A DNA stretch of 64,000 nt, taken from assembly GCA_964536835.1 (NCBI GenBank), contig CAZIAZ010000004.1, positions 19,558-83,557 of the forward strand, written 5' to 3'. The stretch comes from DAONFI01 sp035403485. GTDB taxonomy: Bacteria; Planctomycetota; Phycisphaerae; SM23-33. Positions 33,656 to 42,155 of the stretch are shown piece by piece (position 1 is the first letter of the stretch; the number at the start of each line of letters is the position of its first letter). Under the pieces are notes generated by a model. It worked only from the letters and a program-made list of their open reading frames with translations. It made no database searches and had not been told where the DNA came from. Position numbers and translations under genes: made by a program.

Positions 33656-34369
33656 TCATATCCCATAAATATGTTTAATTGAATAGTAAATTCCCGCCGC
33701 GATAAATATGACGCCGGTGAGCCTGCGAAACCATCTTTCAAATCTTATAATCATATTAAAAGTCTTGCCGACATAATGGCCGGCAAATGCGATTATCAAC
33801 GCGAACAGGATTACAGGAACGGCCGTGCCGATTCCGAAAAGAGTCGGCATAAGAATCGGCGATGAGTGTTGCGACGACAGGCCTATCAGCCCGCCGAAAA
33901 ACAGGCTTGCCGACACGGGACAGAACGACAAAGCAAACAGAATACCCATCGGCAACGCCCATATCGCCCCGCCTTTGGCGATTCTGTTCTGAATGCCCTG
34001 AATTCCGAAATTCAATGAGCCTGCAACGTTCAGCATTTCCAGGAGCATCATGCCTACGAGTATCAATACCGGCCCCAGAATTACACCCATGTATTTCTGC
34101 AGAAAACGGGAAATTCCTGCCGCCGCACTGCCGGAATCGCCATCCGATGCGGCAGACTGAAAGACCAAGAGAATCAACACTCCCAAACCCACATACACGA
34201 TAGTACGGCCAAGCGTATAAAGAAGGCCGGAAAAAAGCACCCTGCGATGATTTCCAGTAGAGCGGGCAAGAAAAGACACTGCCGCAATGTTCGTCGCCAG
34301 AGGACACGGACTTATTGAAGTAAGCAGACCCAGCCAGAAGGCGGTAGCCAGCACCATCCACAATGTCAT
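33656..34369 (-). CDS. CcdA/DsbD-like membrane protein, ArsG-type organoarsenical efflux permease
   Basis: 237 residues and about six membrane helices. The conserved cysteine in SPCPLATN near residue 21 and FCPVSASLFFGG near 150 place it in the DsbD/CcdA superfamily. In arsenic operons, homologues downstream of ArsF-like proteins are described as ArsG, exporters of aromatic aminoarsenicals. It overlaps the ArsF-like gene by four bases and is the last gene of the arsenic operon. An alternative role is passing electrons to the periplasmic thioredoxin-like neighbour. Confidence 0.78.
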   Translation of the reverse strand: MTLWMVLATAFWLGLLTSISPCPLATNIAAVSFLARSTGNHRRVLFSGLLYTLGRTIVYVGLGVLILLVFQSAASDGDSGSAAAGISRFLQKYMGVILGPVLILVGMMLLEMLNVAGSLNFGIQGIQNRIAKGGAIWALPMGILFALSFCPVSASLFFGGLIGLSSQHSSPILMPTLFGIGTAVPVILFALIIAFAGHYVGKTFNMIIRFERWFRRLTGVIFIAAGIYYSIKHIYGI

Positions 34370-34854
34370 GATTTATCTCCCAGCATCTCCTGAATTATAG
34401 GCCGAACGTAATCTACAAATTCACTGCGGTTATTTGCCAACGCCATAACCTTGTCCAGCCGTTTCACGTCCACTTCCCTGCCGTCCCGGAATTTCACAAC
34501 GATAATCATGTTCCCGCCGACGTTATATTTTTGGGCAAGTTTTTCATTTTCCTGAAAATCCACCGACTTCCATTCAAGTCTTCCAGCCTTGACCGCGTCG
34601 GCGAAATCTTTGGTAACGATTTCTTTGCCTATCGATTCGACGAGATTACACGTGAAGCATCTGAACGAGGCGTGCATGTAGTAAACCACGACCTTGTCTG
34701 CGTTCGGAGATGTAATTGCGGTTATATCGCCTTGTGATTGCATGCGGGCTTTCGTGAATTCCCTGCCGGCAGCAAAGCCGATACTGATGAATACAAACGC
34801 CATCAGCAGTTTTGAAATTATCTTTTTAGTTTTCATTTCCGTCAAATACCTCAT
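34366..34854 (-). CDS. ArsF-like thioredoxin-fold protein with membrane anchor
   Basis: A 162-residue protein with an N-terminal signal or anchor (about 8-30) and a thioredoxin-like domain with the redox pair FRCFTCNLVE near residue 70 (CxxC). ArsF homologues take part in reducing nitroaromatic arsenicals. The ATG at 34854 overlaps the stop of the thioredoxin gene (ATGA); a second ATG at 34836 is possible. It is coupled in turn to the ArsG-like gene. Confidence 0.72.
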   Translation of the reverse strand: MRYLTEMKTKKIISKLLMAFVFISIGFAAGREFTKARMQSQGDITAITSPNADKVVVYYMHASFRCFTCNLVESIGKEIVTKDFADAVKAGRLEWKSVDFQENEKLAQKYNVGGNMIIVVKFRDGREVDVKRLDKVMALANNRSEFVDYVRPIIQEMLGDKS

Positions 34855-35084
34855 ACGAGCAATGCCTTGATTGCTTCAACATCTGGTACTTTGCCGACGA
34901 GTTTTACTTTGCCGTCGACAGCCAATGCCGGCGTCATCATTACGCCGAATTGCATTATCCGGTTGATGTCGGTAACTTTTTCAATAGTGTATTCAATGCC
35001 CAACGACTTGGCTGCCGCCTCCACATTTTCCGTAAGTTTTTTGCACTTGGGACAACCTGTTCCGAGAATCTGTAATTTCTTCAT
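34851..35084 (-). CDS. Small thioredoxin/glutaredoxin-like protein
   Basis: 77 residues with the redox-active GTGCPKCKKLTEN (CPKC) near residue 9 and cis-proline region MMTPALAVDG near 50. Redox-active proteins of this short type often accompany organoarsenical and permease genes. Start 35084 has AAGGAAG six bases upstream; an earlier ATG at 35102 lies inside the previous gene. Confidence 0.85.
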   Translation of the reverse strand: MKKLQILGTGCPKCKKLTENVEAAAKSLGIEYTIEKVTDINRIMQFGVMMTPALAVDGKVKLVGKVPDVEAIKALLV

Positions 35085-35085
35085 T

Positions 35086-35472
35086 TTAAGCTTCCTTTTC
35101 AATAATTTCTTCAGCTTTAGCCAATATCATTTTTACCTGTTCATCGGTGCATCTCGTTTTTGCTTTTTCAATCCCAAGTTCCGTCACAGTAATACATTTG
35201 TAGTTTGAAATACCATGCCTATCGAAAACTTTTTTGGCACAACCCATAGGGCAACCATCGATAATCAGGTTCAAATCCGCATCCCAAGCCGCCTGCACCA
35301 TTCCCTGAATGTCCGCACCAAGCCCAGCCAGGCAGAACATTTTACCTTTGCCGGAATGCATCAGTTCACGGGCGGCTTTGTCGGCTGCTTCTCCGACGTT
35401 TGCACTTCCTGAACAGGGGAAAAACAAAACGATTTTTTCTTTTTCATTATTTCCGCAGCAACAGTCAACCAT
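35086..35472 (-). CDS. DGC-type putative zinc-binding protein of the arsenic operon
   Basis: 128 residues with an N-terminal CCCG, FFPCSGSANVGE, FCLAGLGADI and the hallmark IIDGCPMGCAKK (the DGC motif near 74). Seven or more cysteines suggest metal or metalloid binding. Homologues are common beside thioredoxin and ArsP-type permease genes; one is likely the ArsE protein of arsEFG clusters, though I am not certain of that name. AGGAG precedes the start. Confidence 0.75.
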   Translation of the reverse strand: MVDCCCGNNEKEKIVLFFPCSGSANVGEAADKAARELMHSGKGKMFCLAGLGADIQGMVQAAWDADLNLIIDGCPMGCAKKVFDRHGISNYKCITVTELGIEKAKTRCTDEQVKMILAKAEEIIEKEA

Positions 35473-35484
35473 AATTAAACACTC

Positions 35485-37029
35485 CTAAAACAATGCTCCG
35501 TATATCATGCCGCTTATAGTGGCCATCACAACCACCAAAGATACAAAAACAATTGTCTTTCTCGCACCAAGTACGCTTGCGATAACCAACATACTCGGCA
35601 GACTAAGCGCAGGGCCAGCCAACAGTAACGCAAGCGCAGGGCCCTTGCCCATACCAGCGCCGATGAGACCCTGAAGTATCGGCACTTCGGTCAGCGTCGC
35701 AAAATACATGAAAGCGCCGAATATACTGGCAAATAAATTCGTCCAAACCGGCCATACCGACCTTGCAAAACTCTCGAACGCTCCGCCGCCCCAGCCGGTG
35801 ATTTCCAGCATACGGTTCGGGCTGTCACCTACAAGCATCTCGACATATCTGCCGGGAATGAATCCTTCATGGTCAGGCCGGCCAAGTAAAAAACCAGCTG
35901 CAAGCACGCCGAAAAACAGCAGCGGCAGAATCTGCTTGGCAAATCCCCATGACTGAGCGAACCATTCTCCGCCTTCGCCCTTATCGGTACTGAGAATGAC
36001 GGATAGGCCGACCGTTCCGGCAGTAAATGGAATAAGCACCCATAGGCCATCCGACGGCAACCACAAGGCCAGTACCGCGGGCGGTATCGCCGCAAACAGA
36101 ACTTTCCACCATGCCACGGCAAACCAGAATATAAGTACCAATCCTAACGCTATACAGAATACGGATGAAATCTGCCACTTGTACTTCCATACTGCTGTCC
36201 ATAAACCCGGAATAGGATTTTTGGACGAAATGGAAGTTGTCGCCACATCCATCTCCTTACCCATATCCCGGCCATCGAGGATTTTTACGCGATATGTCGC
36301 ACCTGTCGCCGAGATATCTTCAGGCGACTTGGTTATCGCCGCCTTAAAGGTTTGTCCGTTATTCAAAACGAATTCGTAATTGTTCGGCGCTCCCCAGTTC
36401 ACAAAAACCAGAATCGCAACCATTATGAAGAAAAATATCGAATTCTGCCACAGCGGTCTTGATACTTCCGGTTCTGGCATAGCCAGCTGGCTGTCAGCCT
36501 TTGCAACCTCTTCCTTGCGATAGATAAAGTGCATCATCAGGCCTATGACTACACTGAACGTTATCGCTCCGACTGCACGGGCGATACCGAGTTCCAGACC
36601 GAGAATTCGCGCGGTCAGGATAATGGCCAATATATTTATTGCAGGTCCGGAATACAGAAACGCCGTCGCAGGCCCCAGGCCAGCACCCATCTTGTATATT
36701 CCGGCAAATAGCGGCAGCACGGTACATGAACACACAGCCAGAATGGTGCCCGACACGGCAGCTACGCCGTAGGCTAATACTTTATTAGCCTTCGCGCCGA
36801 GGTATTTCATAACCGATGCCTGAGAAATGAAAACGCCTATTGCACCGGCAATGAAAAACGCAGGAACAAGACACAACAACACGTGTTCACGGGCATACCA
36901 TTTAGCCAGTTGCAACGATTCGGTTATGCCGCTGTTGAACCTGCCCCAGTTGACCGGCAGCCAGAAAACCGCAATAAATACGGCCGCCAGCCAGAACATT
37001 TTTTCCCATTCAGTTTTCCAGTCGGTCAT
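35485..37029 (-). CDS. ArsP-type (UPF0718) permease, long form
   Basis: A 514-residue permease with about ten membrane helices. The ArsP motif CSCTVLPLFAGIYKMGAGLGPA near residues 99-120 carries the Cys pair thought to bind trivalent methylated arsenicals, and LTEVPILQGLIGAGMGKGP is the matching second half. An extra soluble segment of about 70 residues (about 220-290) splits the two halves. With arsM upstream it would export methylarsenite. AGGAAA precedes the start, four bases after the acr3 stop. Confidence 0.82.
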   Translation of the reverse strand: MTDWKTEWEKMFWLAAVFIAVFWLPVNWGRFNSGITESLQLAKWYAREHVLLCLVPAFFIAGAIGVFISQASVMKYLGAKANKVLAYGVAAVSGTILAVCSCTVLPLFAGIYKMGAGLGPATAFLYSGPAINILAIILTARILGLELGIARAVGAITFSVVIGLMMHFIYRKEEVAKADSQLAMPEPEVSRPLWQNSIFFFIMVAILVFVNWGAPNNYEFVLNNGQTFKAAITKSPEDISATGATYRVKILDGRDMGKEMDVATTSISSKNPIPGLWTAVWKYKWQISSVFCIALGLVLIFWFAVAWWKVLFAAIPPAVLALWLPSDGLWVLIPFTAGTVGLSVILSTDKGEGGEWFAQSWGFAKQILPLLFFGVLAAGFLLGRPDHEGFIPGRYVEMLVGDSPNRMLEITGWGGGAFESFARSVWPVWTNLFASIFGAFMYFATLTEVPILQGLIGAGMGKGPALALLLAGPALSLPSMLVIASVLGARKTIVFVSLVVVMATISGMIYGALF

Positions 37030-37033
37030 TTTC

Positions 37034-38221
37034 CTATCCCTTAACTTTCAGTTTGAACCAGCCCTGTGTTCTCAGGCAGATTTTGACGAGCATGAGCATC
37101 ACTGGTACTTCAATAAGCACACCCACGACCGTCGCCAGGGCGGCACCTGATGACAGCCCGAAAAGCATCGTTGCCGTCGCTATCGCAACCTCAAAATGGT
37201 TCGACGCGCCAATCATTGCCGCAGGTGCAGCATCCTGATACGGCAGACGCAGCACTTTCGCCCACCAGTAACCCAGGCAGAATATGAACATGGTCTGGAT
37301 AAACAACGGAACGGCTATCCAGAGTATTGTCAGCGGATTCGCCAGTATTACTGCTCCTTTGAAACTGAACAACAGCACAAGCGTAATGAGCAACGCAACT
37401 ATCGTCACCGGCGTCAGCCAATGGAGGAATTTCCGATTGAACCACTCCAGACCTTTGGTGCGAATCATAAGTTGCCGGCTGAGATATCCTGCCACCAACG
37501 GTAAGGCTACGTATATAGATATGGACAACAGCAACGCCTGCCACGGCACGGGCAGCTGCCCAACGCCCAGCAGAAATCCGCCAAGCAACCCGTAAAGCAG
37601 CAGCATCGTAAGTGAATTTATCGCCACCATCACCAGCGTCAGTCCGTCGTTACCGCGAGCCAGATAACCCCACACTAACACCATGGCGGTACACGGTGCA
37701 ACGCCCAGCAGAATACAGCCGGCCAGGTAACTCCGCCATAGCGGAACCTGCAACATTTTTACGCCTTCATGCAAGATTACCGTACCTGCACCGTGTTGTG
37801 CGCCGACTGGTAAATCAAGGCCGAAAGGCATTTTCACCAAATCCACGGCATCGGGGCCAATGAAGTTATAAAAAACCACCCCGAGAAAAAACATAGCGAT
37901 GGCATACATGGTAAAAGGTTTTATGGCCCAGTTGACAAAAAGTGTCAGTCCGACGGCTTTTACATTCTTGCCGGCTTTGACTGCTTGAGCGAAGTCTATC
38001 TTGACCATGATGGGATACATCATGAAAAACAGGCATATCGCAATGGGAATGGAAACCACCGGGGCATCATGGACGTAAATTGCCATTGCATCCAGTCGGG
38101 TCGCCAAATCTGGCGAGAATTTTCCCAGCAATATTCCGCCGACGATACAAAGCAAAACCCACAGTGAAAGATACCGCTCAAAAATGTTCGTCATTTTACG
38201 TTGCGATTCATTTTGATTCAT
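37034..38221 (-). CDS. acr3: Arsenite efflux transporter Acr3
   Basis: A 395-residue, ten-helix carrier that exports arsenite with the proton motive force. The essential cysteine lies in GVAPCTAMVLVWGYLARG near residue 180, and GASNHFEVAIATA near 340 is the second signature. AAGGGGAAG precedes the ATG. It is the third gene of the arsenic operon. Confidence 0.95.
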   Translation of the reverse strand: MNQNESQRKMTNIFERYLSLWVLLCIVGGILLGKFSPDLATRLDAMAIYVHDAPVVSIPIAICLFFMMYPIMVKIDFAQAVKAGKNVKAVGLTLFVNWAIKPFTMYAIAMFFLGVVFYNFIGPDAVDLVKMPFGLDLPVGAQHGAGTVILHEGVKMLQVPLWRSYLAGCILLGVAPCTAMVLVWGYLARGNDGLTLVMVAINSLTMLLLYGLLGGFLLGVGQLPVPWQALLLSISIYVALPLVAGYLSRQLMIRTKGLEWFNRKFLHWLTPVTIVALLITLVLLFSFKGAVILANPLTILWIAVPLFIQTMFIFCLGYWWAKVLRLPYQDAAPAAMIGASNHFEVAIATATMLFGLSSGAALATVVGVLIEVPVMLMLVKICLRTQGWFKLKVKG

Positions 38222-38239
38222 ATCTTCCCCTTGTAAAAT

Positions 38240-39058
38240 TCATGGCTTACCGGCTGTGAAATTTACGCTCACGATATAGTCAGAAAAAGTTTCACCCTGC
38301 GGAAACTTTTTTTTGACTTCCCGATAAAGCGGGTCGTTGCAGTCAGCCATTATGTCTATGTCGTATTTTTTTTCTTCGATGGTCATTCCAACAAGCCCGG
38401 CCTGCTCAGCCATATTTCTGGTCTGCTCGACAAGCACCGCACCGGCAACGCAACTTACGATTGCCGCCGCACTTTCAATAACGCCTTGCGGCAACGGTTT
38501 TTTCAATGCAAGGTCGGAAACGCATGCCTTACCGCCATGTTTTAAAACACGTGCGATTTCATTCCATACCTGCTGCTTGTCCGGCGAGAGATTGATTACG
38601 CAGTTCGATATTACAACGTCTATGGACAAATCGGCGACCGGCAGATGCTCTATCTCTCCGAGACGGAATTCCACATTGCTCAAGCCGGTGTTTCCGGTAA
38701 ACGATGCAATCGACGCTCTCGACTTCGTAAGCATTTCGGCAGTCATATCGACGCCTATCGAAATGCCTTGAGGGCCGACTTTTTTTGCGGCTATAAAAAC
38801 GTCGAATCCGCCTCCGCTACCCAAATCCAGCACAACCTGTCCGGGCTTGAGATTCGCCATCGCCGTTGGATTGCCGCAAGAAAGACCCATATTCGCACCT
38901 TCCGGCAGAGAATCCAGTTCTTCGCCGCTATATCCTACCGCACGGGCAAGGTTCGCCGACGATGGGCTTCCGCAACAACAACACGATTTGCCCTTTGCGA
39001 TTTCGCCGTATCCTGCCCGTACCGTTTGTCTGATTTTTTCGCCTATTTCATCCACCAC
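38240..39058 (-). CDS. arsM: Arsenite methyltransferase
   Basis: 272 residues. A SAM-binding domain (LDLGSGGGFDVFIA near 76) and the arsenic-binding cysteines are visible: CCCC near 26, LSCGNPTA near 59, ISNCVINLS near 130 and SCVAGAV near 181. It methylates arsenite to mono- and dimethyl species. The start is GTG (two in a row) with GAGGTG upstream. It follows arsR and precedes acr3; its products suit the ArsP-type permease further on. Confidence 0.93.
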   Translation of the reverse strand: MVDEIGEKIRQTVRAGYGEIAKGKSCCCCGSPSSANLARAVGYSGEELDSLPEGANMGLSCGNPTAMANLKPGQVVLDLGSGGGFDVFIAAKKVGPQGISIGVDMTAEMLTKSRASIASFTGNTGLSNVEFRLGEIEHLPVADLSIDVVISNCVINLSPDKQQVWNEIARVLKHGGKACVSDLALKKPLPQGVIESAAAIVSCVAGAVLVEQTRNMAEQAGLVGMTIEEKKYDIDIMADCNDPLYREVKKKFPQGETFSDYIVSVNFTAGKP

Positions 39059-39097
39059 AGGTCACCTCGACAAAAGTTTGAAATGTTTAAACAAAAA

Positions 39098-39466
39098 TCA
39101 AATTATATCGCCATATTCTTTCAACCGCTGCTCAAGCATGTTCGTTATACAATCCATAAAACTCAGTATACACGGCATAGCCAGACTGTAGTAGATATTC
39201 AGGCCTTGTTTGCGGTCGCTGATAAGCCCCGCCGTTTTCAGCACCGAAAGATGGCGGGAAACGGTGGACATATCACTGCCTATTATTTTCTGGAGTTCAC
39301 AGACACACCGCTCGCCGCAGGCAAGTTCATCAATTACAAGCAGTCTCGCAGGATGAGCCAGAGCCTTGAGAACCTCAGCACGGGCGGCGTATTTTTTCAT
39401 GTCTGCAGCAGTGCGTGGAGCTGCTTTTCTCCTGCAGATATTTTTTGTTTTACATGTCGTTTTCAT
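39098..39466 (-). CDS. arsR: Arsenic-responsive repressor ArsR
   Basis: A 122-residue winged-helix repressor. The metalloid site GERCVCELQ near residue 52 matches the ELCVCDL motif of classical ArsR, followed by the DNA-recognition helix SDMSTVSRHLSVL. Arsenite binding releases it from DNA. AAGG lies eight bases before the ATG at 39466. Its promoter lies about 330 bases away, beyond an inserted repeat. Confidence 0.93.
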   Translation of the reverse strand: MKTTCKTKNICRRKAAPRTAADMKKYAARAEVLKALAHPARLLVIDELACGERCVCELQKIIGSDMSTVSRHLSVLKTAGLISDRKQGLNIYYSLAMPCILSFMDCITNMLEQRLKEYGDII

Positions 39467-39555
39467 TTGAATTACCTTTTCCGATTGCCAACTCATGTGG
39501 CATTTGCAGTTTTCACATTTTCAGGATTCATTAAAGCTCGCTTCATAACGACATT

Positions 39556-39724
39556 AGAACCTATCCCAAAAACCTTGGCTGCCTGCAATCGGTCTTTTGC
39601 AGCCTAGCGGCGTCAGAAAAACGGCAGAATATGTTTTTTTAAAAAGTATGCTGCCATTTTTCTTCCTTGCCAGCCCGCAAAATTGCTCGATTTCGGCGAC
39701 GCCCATGTTTTTGGGATAGGTTCT
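39556..39724. repeat. 169-bp dispersed repeat with inverted ends, AGAACCTATCCC type
   Basis: Termini AGAACCTATCCCAAAAAC and its exact complement (18 bases). In reverse orientation the interior has the core GGCAAGGAAGAAAAATG ... GCATACTT ... TATTCTG ... TTTTTCTGACGC also found in the TTAGAGCA elements. It lies in the arsR leader. Confidence 0.88.
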
Positions 39725-39801
39725 ACTTATAAAATCAAATTTGCTCACGGCAATATCACTCGTCGAAACTTTTTATATACCGAATCTGTTTTCATGGCAA
39801 C

Positions 39802-39833
39802 AAATTATGTCTATTTGGCAATATAACCAAATA
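39802..39833 (-). promoter_or_regulatory. Putative arsR promoter with inverted-repeat operator
   Basis: Minus strand TTGGTT (39825-39830), 17 bases, TAATTT (39802-39807). The inverted repeat TATTTGG-N8-CCAAATA (39812-39833) covers the -35 and spacer, the usual place for an ArsR site. Confidence 0.5.
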
Positions 39834-40055
39834 GCCAATGTATTACAATAATAAAATAAAATATGTGCCTGTTTTTTTTAGTGCAGTTCTCAGAATTATT
39901 TTCATTTTGAGATTGCTGCAAGTTTTCCTGCCATCTTTGATATGCCTTTATGGATGCCGGTCGATTTTCAGCAGCCTTTACTTTTTTGTAGAAAATCGAA
40001 AAATAGATACATCGGGCAACCCCGTGACATTCTGTAAGGAAGTAATAAAAAAAAA

Positions 40056-40103
40056 CGCGGCGAATTGTTTTCGTATGTTTCCATACAAATGCAATTCACC
40101 GCG
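40056..40103 (-). terminator. Intrinsic terminator of the GGGtGRT operon
   Basis: Minus strand CGCGGTGAATTG ... CAATTCGCCGCG with inner GTATG/CATAC pairing, then nine T, about 75 bases after the stop. The stretch 39834-40055 shows nothing else. Confidence 0.88.
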
Positions 40104-40174
40104 TTCTTTTATAAAATTTATAAAATTTCCACAGCCGACACTAGAGGGCGTTCTCAATTTTCGTCGGCAATTTT

Positions 40175-41173
40175 TTATTTCATTGCCTGTTCGACGGCTA
40201 CCGCGACAGCCACCGATGCGCCGACCATCGGGTTGTTACCCATACCGATGAGGCCCATCATTTCCACGTGTGCCGGCACTGACGACGAGCCTGCAAACTG
40301 GGCGTCTGAATGCATACGGCCCATGGTATCGGTCATGCCGTAGCTAGCCGGGCCGGCAGCCATGTTGTCCGGATGAAGCGTTCTGCCAGTGCCACCGCCG
40401 GAGGCTACCGAGAAGAATTTTTTGTTCTGCTCGCAGCATTCCTTCTTGTACGTACCCATTACAGGGTGCTGGAAACGCGTGGGGTTTGTACTGTTGCCGG
40501 TAATAGCCACGTCCACGCCTTCGTGATGCATGATGGCAACGCCTTCGCGGACGTCATCGGCGCCGTAGCACTTGACCTTGGCGCGTTCGCCTTCGGAGTA
40601 AGCTCGTTCCCAGACGATTTCGAGTTTGCCGGTTGCGTAGTCGAATTTGGTCTGTACGTGAGTAAAACCGTTGATACGGCTGATGATGTGTGCGGCGTCT
40701 TTGCCAAGGCCGTTGAGTATTACGCGAAGCGGCTCTTTGCGGGCTTTGTTGGCACTGCGTGCAATGCCGATTGCGCCTTCAGCCGCGGCGAACGATTCAT
40801 GCCCGCAGCAGAAAGCGAAACACTTGGTTTTGTCGCGGAGCAGCATGGATGCCAGATTTCCGTGGCCGAGGCCGACCTTGCGGTCGTCGGCTACGCTGCC
40901 GGGTATGCAGAAACTCTGAAGGCCTTCGCCGAGAGTTTCCGCTATGTCATAAGCCTTCTTTTGGTCCTTCTTTATCGCCACAGCCGCACCGACCGTGTAT
41001 GCCCAGCATGCGTTTTCAAAGCATATGGGCTGAACTTCCTTGACAAGTTTGTAAACGTCAACGCCTTTTGCCTTGCAGATTTCGGCGCATTCTTCAACGC
41101 TCTTTATGCCGTATTTTTCAAGAAGCGCGGTTATCTGGGCAATTCGGCGGTCATATCCTTCAAATAAAGCCAT
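40175..41173 (-). CDS. GGGtGRT protein
   Basis: A 332-residue protein of the family named after its motif, here GGGTGRT near residue 259 (within VASGGGTGRTLHPDN). Other constant-looking stretches are CFAFCCGHESFAAAEGAIG near 113 and ITGNSTNPTRFQHPVMG near 220. Many cysteines are present. The biochemical role is not established as far as I know; the family is typical of anaerobes and almost always follows a NifU-like scaffold gene, as here with 16 bases between, which suggests iron-sulfur work. Confidence 0.9.
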   Translation of the reverse strand: MALFEGYDRRIAQITALLEKYGIKSVEECAEICKAKGVDVYKLVKEVQPICFENACWAYTVGAAVAIKKDQKKAYDIAETLGEGLQSFCIPGSVADDRKVGLGHGNLASMLLRDKTKCFAFCCGHESFAAAEGAIGIARSANKARKEPLRVILNGLGKDAAHIISRINGFTHVQTKFDYATGKLEIVWERAYSEGERAKVKCYGADDVREGVAIMHHEGVDVAITGNSTNPTRFQHPVMGTYKKECCEQNKKFFSVASGGGTGRTLHPDNMAAGPASYGMTDTMGRMHSDAQFAGSSSVPAHVEMMGLIGMGNNPMVGASVAVAVAVEQAMK

Positions 41174-41189
41174 TTCAGCTACTCCTAAA

Positions 41190-41885
41190 TTATTCGTGAC
41201 GCGGGTTGATGAATTTTACGCCTTCGGCAAAACGGCCGTAAGTGCCAAAAGCCTTCTTGAAGGCTTCGCCTGGTTCCATGCCCTTCTTGACGATGTTGTC
41301 CATCATCACGCCGAGTTTGACGTATTCGTAACCGATGACTTCATCGTTGTCGTCGAGGGCCATCCTGGTTACGTAGCCTTCTGCGATTTCCAGGTAACGC
41401 ACGCCTTTTGCGCTTGTGCCGAACATTGTGCCCGTAACGCTGCGAAGGCCTTTGCCGAGGTCTTCAAGCCCTGCGCCTATCGGCAAGCCGTTTTCACTGA
41501 ATGCCGACTGGCTGCGGCCATAAACTATCTGCAAAAACAACTCGCGCATCGCGGTATTGATGGCGTCACAGACGAGGTCGGTATTGAGGGCTTCGAGGAT
41601 GGTTTTGCCTGGCAGGATTTCGGCAGCCATCGCAGCCGAGTGCGTCATGCCCGTGCATCCGAGCGTTTCAACCAGCGCCTCTTCTATTATTCCATTTTTA
41701 ACGTTCAACGTAAGCTTGCACGCACCCTGCTGCGGAGCGCACCAGCCTACGCCATGCGTAAATGCCGAAATGTCCCTGATTTCCTTCGCCTGCACCCATT
41801 TACCCTCTTCGGGTATCGGAGCCGGGCCGTTCTTGGGGCCGCGGGCGACCTTGCACATCTCTTTGACTTCCGATGAAAATTCCAT
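41190..41885 (-). CDS. NifU-like iron-sulfur scaffold partner of GGGtGRT
   Basis: A 231-residue protein whose central part resembles the IscU/NifU N-terminal fold, with cysteines in HGVGWCAPQQGACKL near 46 and LVETLGCTGMTHSAAM near 72 that could hold a nascent cluster; DLVCDAINTA near 105 gives another. It is longer than IscU and has its own C-terminal domain with a tyrosine-rich end. AGGAG lies eight bases before the ATG at 41885. It is cotranscribed with the GGGtGRT gene; no cysteine desulfurase is near. Confidence 0.82.
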   Translation of the reverse strand: MEFSSEVKEMCKVARGPKNGPAPIPEEGKWVQAKEIRDISAFTHGVGWCAPQQGACKLTLNVKNGIIEEALVETLGCTGMTHSAAMAAEILPGKTILEALNTDLVCDAINTAMRELFLQIVYGRSQSAFSENGLPIGAGLEDLGKGLRSVTGTMFGTSAKGVRYLEIAEGYVTRMALDDNDEVIGYEYVKLGVMMDNIVKKGMEPGEAFKKAFGTYGRFAEGVKFINPRHE

Positions 41886-42001
41886 CAAAAATTCTCCTGA
41901 CTTCAAAAAAGTTTCCAGAACCACACCCTTCCAGCCTGTCCAGACCGTTATCCGGGAGGTTGTTAAAATGGGTTCTTTAACACACGGGATACCGGCGAAA
42001 C

Positions 42002-42029
42002 AGTATACAGGCAAACCCCCGAATTTCAA
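42002..42029 (-). promoter_or_regulatory. Promoter of the NifU-like/GGGtGRT operon
   Basis: TTGAAA (42024-42029), 16 bases, TATACT (42002-42007), giving a leader of about 110 bases. Confidence 0.6.
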
Positions 42030-42037
42030 AACAATTT

Positions 42038-42050
42038 GTACACCATGTAC
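42038..42050. promoter_or_regulatory. Inverted repeat GTACA-N3-TGTAC, candidate operator
   Basis: A perfect palindrome directly upstream of the -35 of the GGGtGRT operon promoter, a position suited to an activator or repressor. Confidence 0.4.
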
Positions 42051-42096
42051 CTTATTGAAGGCGATTTTCAAAAAATTCTGCGTAAATGATGAGCGC

Positions 42097-42118
42097 AAAA
42101 AAAATCCCCTGGCGGGGC
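42097..42118 (-). terminator. Short intrinsic terminator after the response regulator
   Basis: Minus strand CCCC-GCCA-GGGG and A then eight T, about 38 bases after the stop. Confidence 0.7.
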
Positions 42119-42155
42119 TATTGGTCAGTTACGACATTTTTGTTTTTAATTTTTT

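Noticed and set aside
39838..40251. 137-codon plus-strand frame in the arsR-GGGtGRT spacer
   Set aside because: It runs through the terminator hairpin at 40056-40103 and into the antisense of the GGGtGRT gene; composition is AT-rich spacer.
41886..41995. Riboswitch in the 110-base leader of the NifU-like gene
   Set aside because: No conserved core of a known riboswitch and no terminator/antiterminator pair could be drawn.
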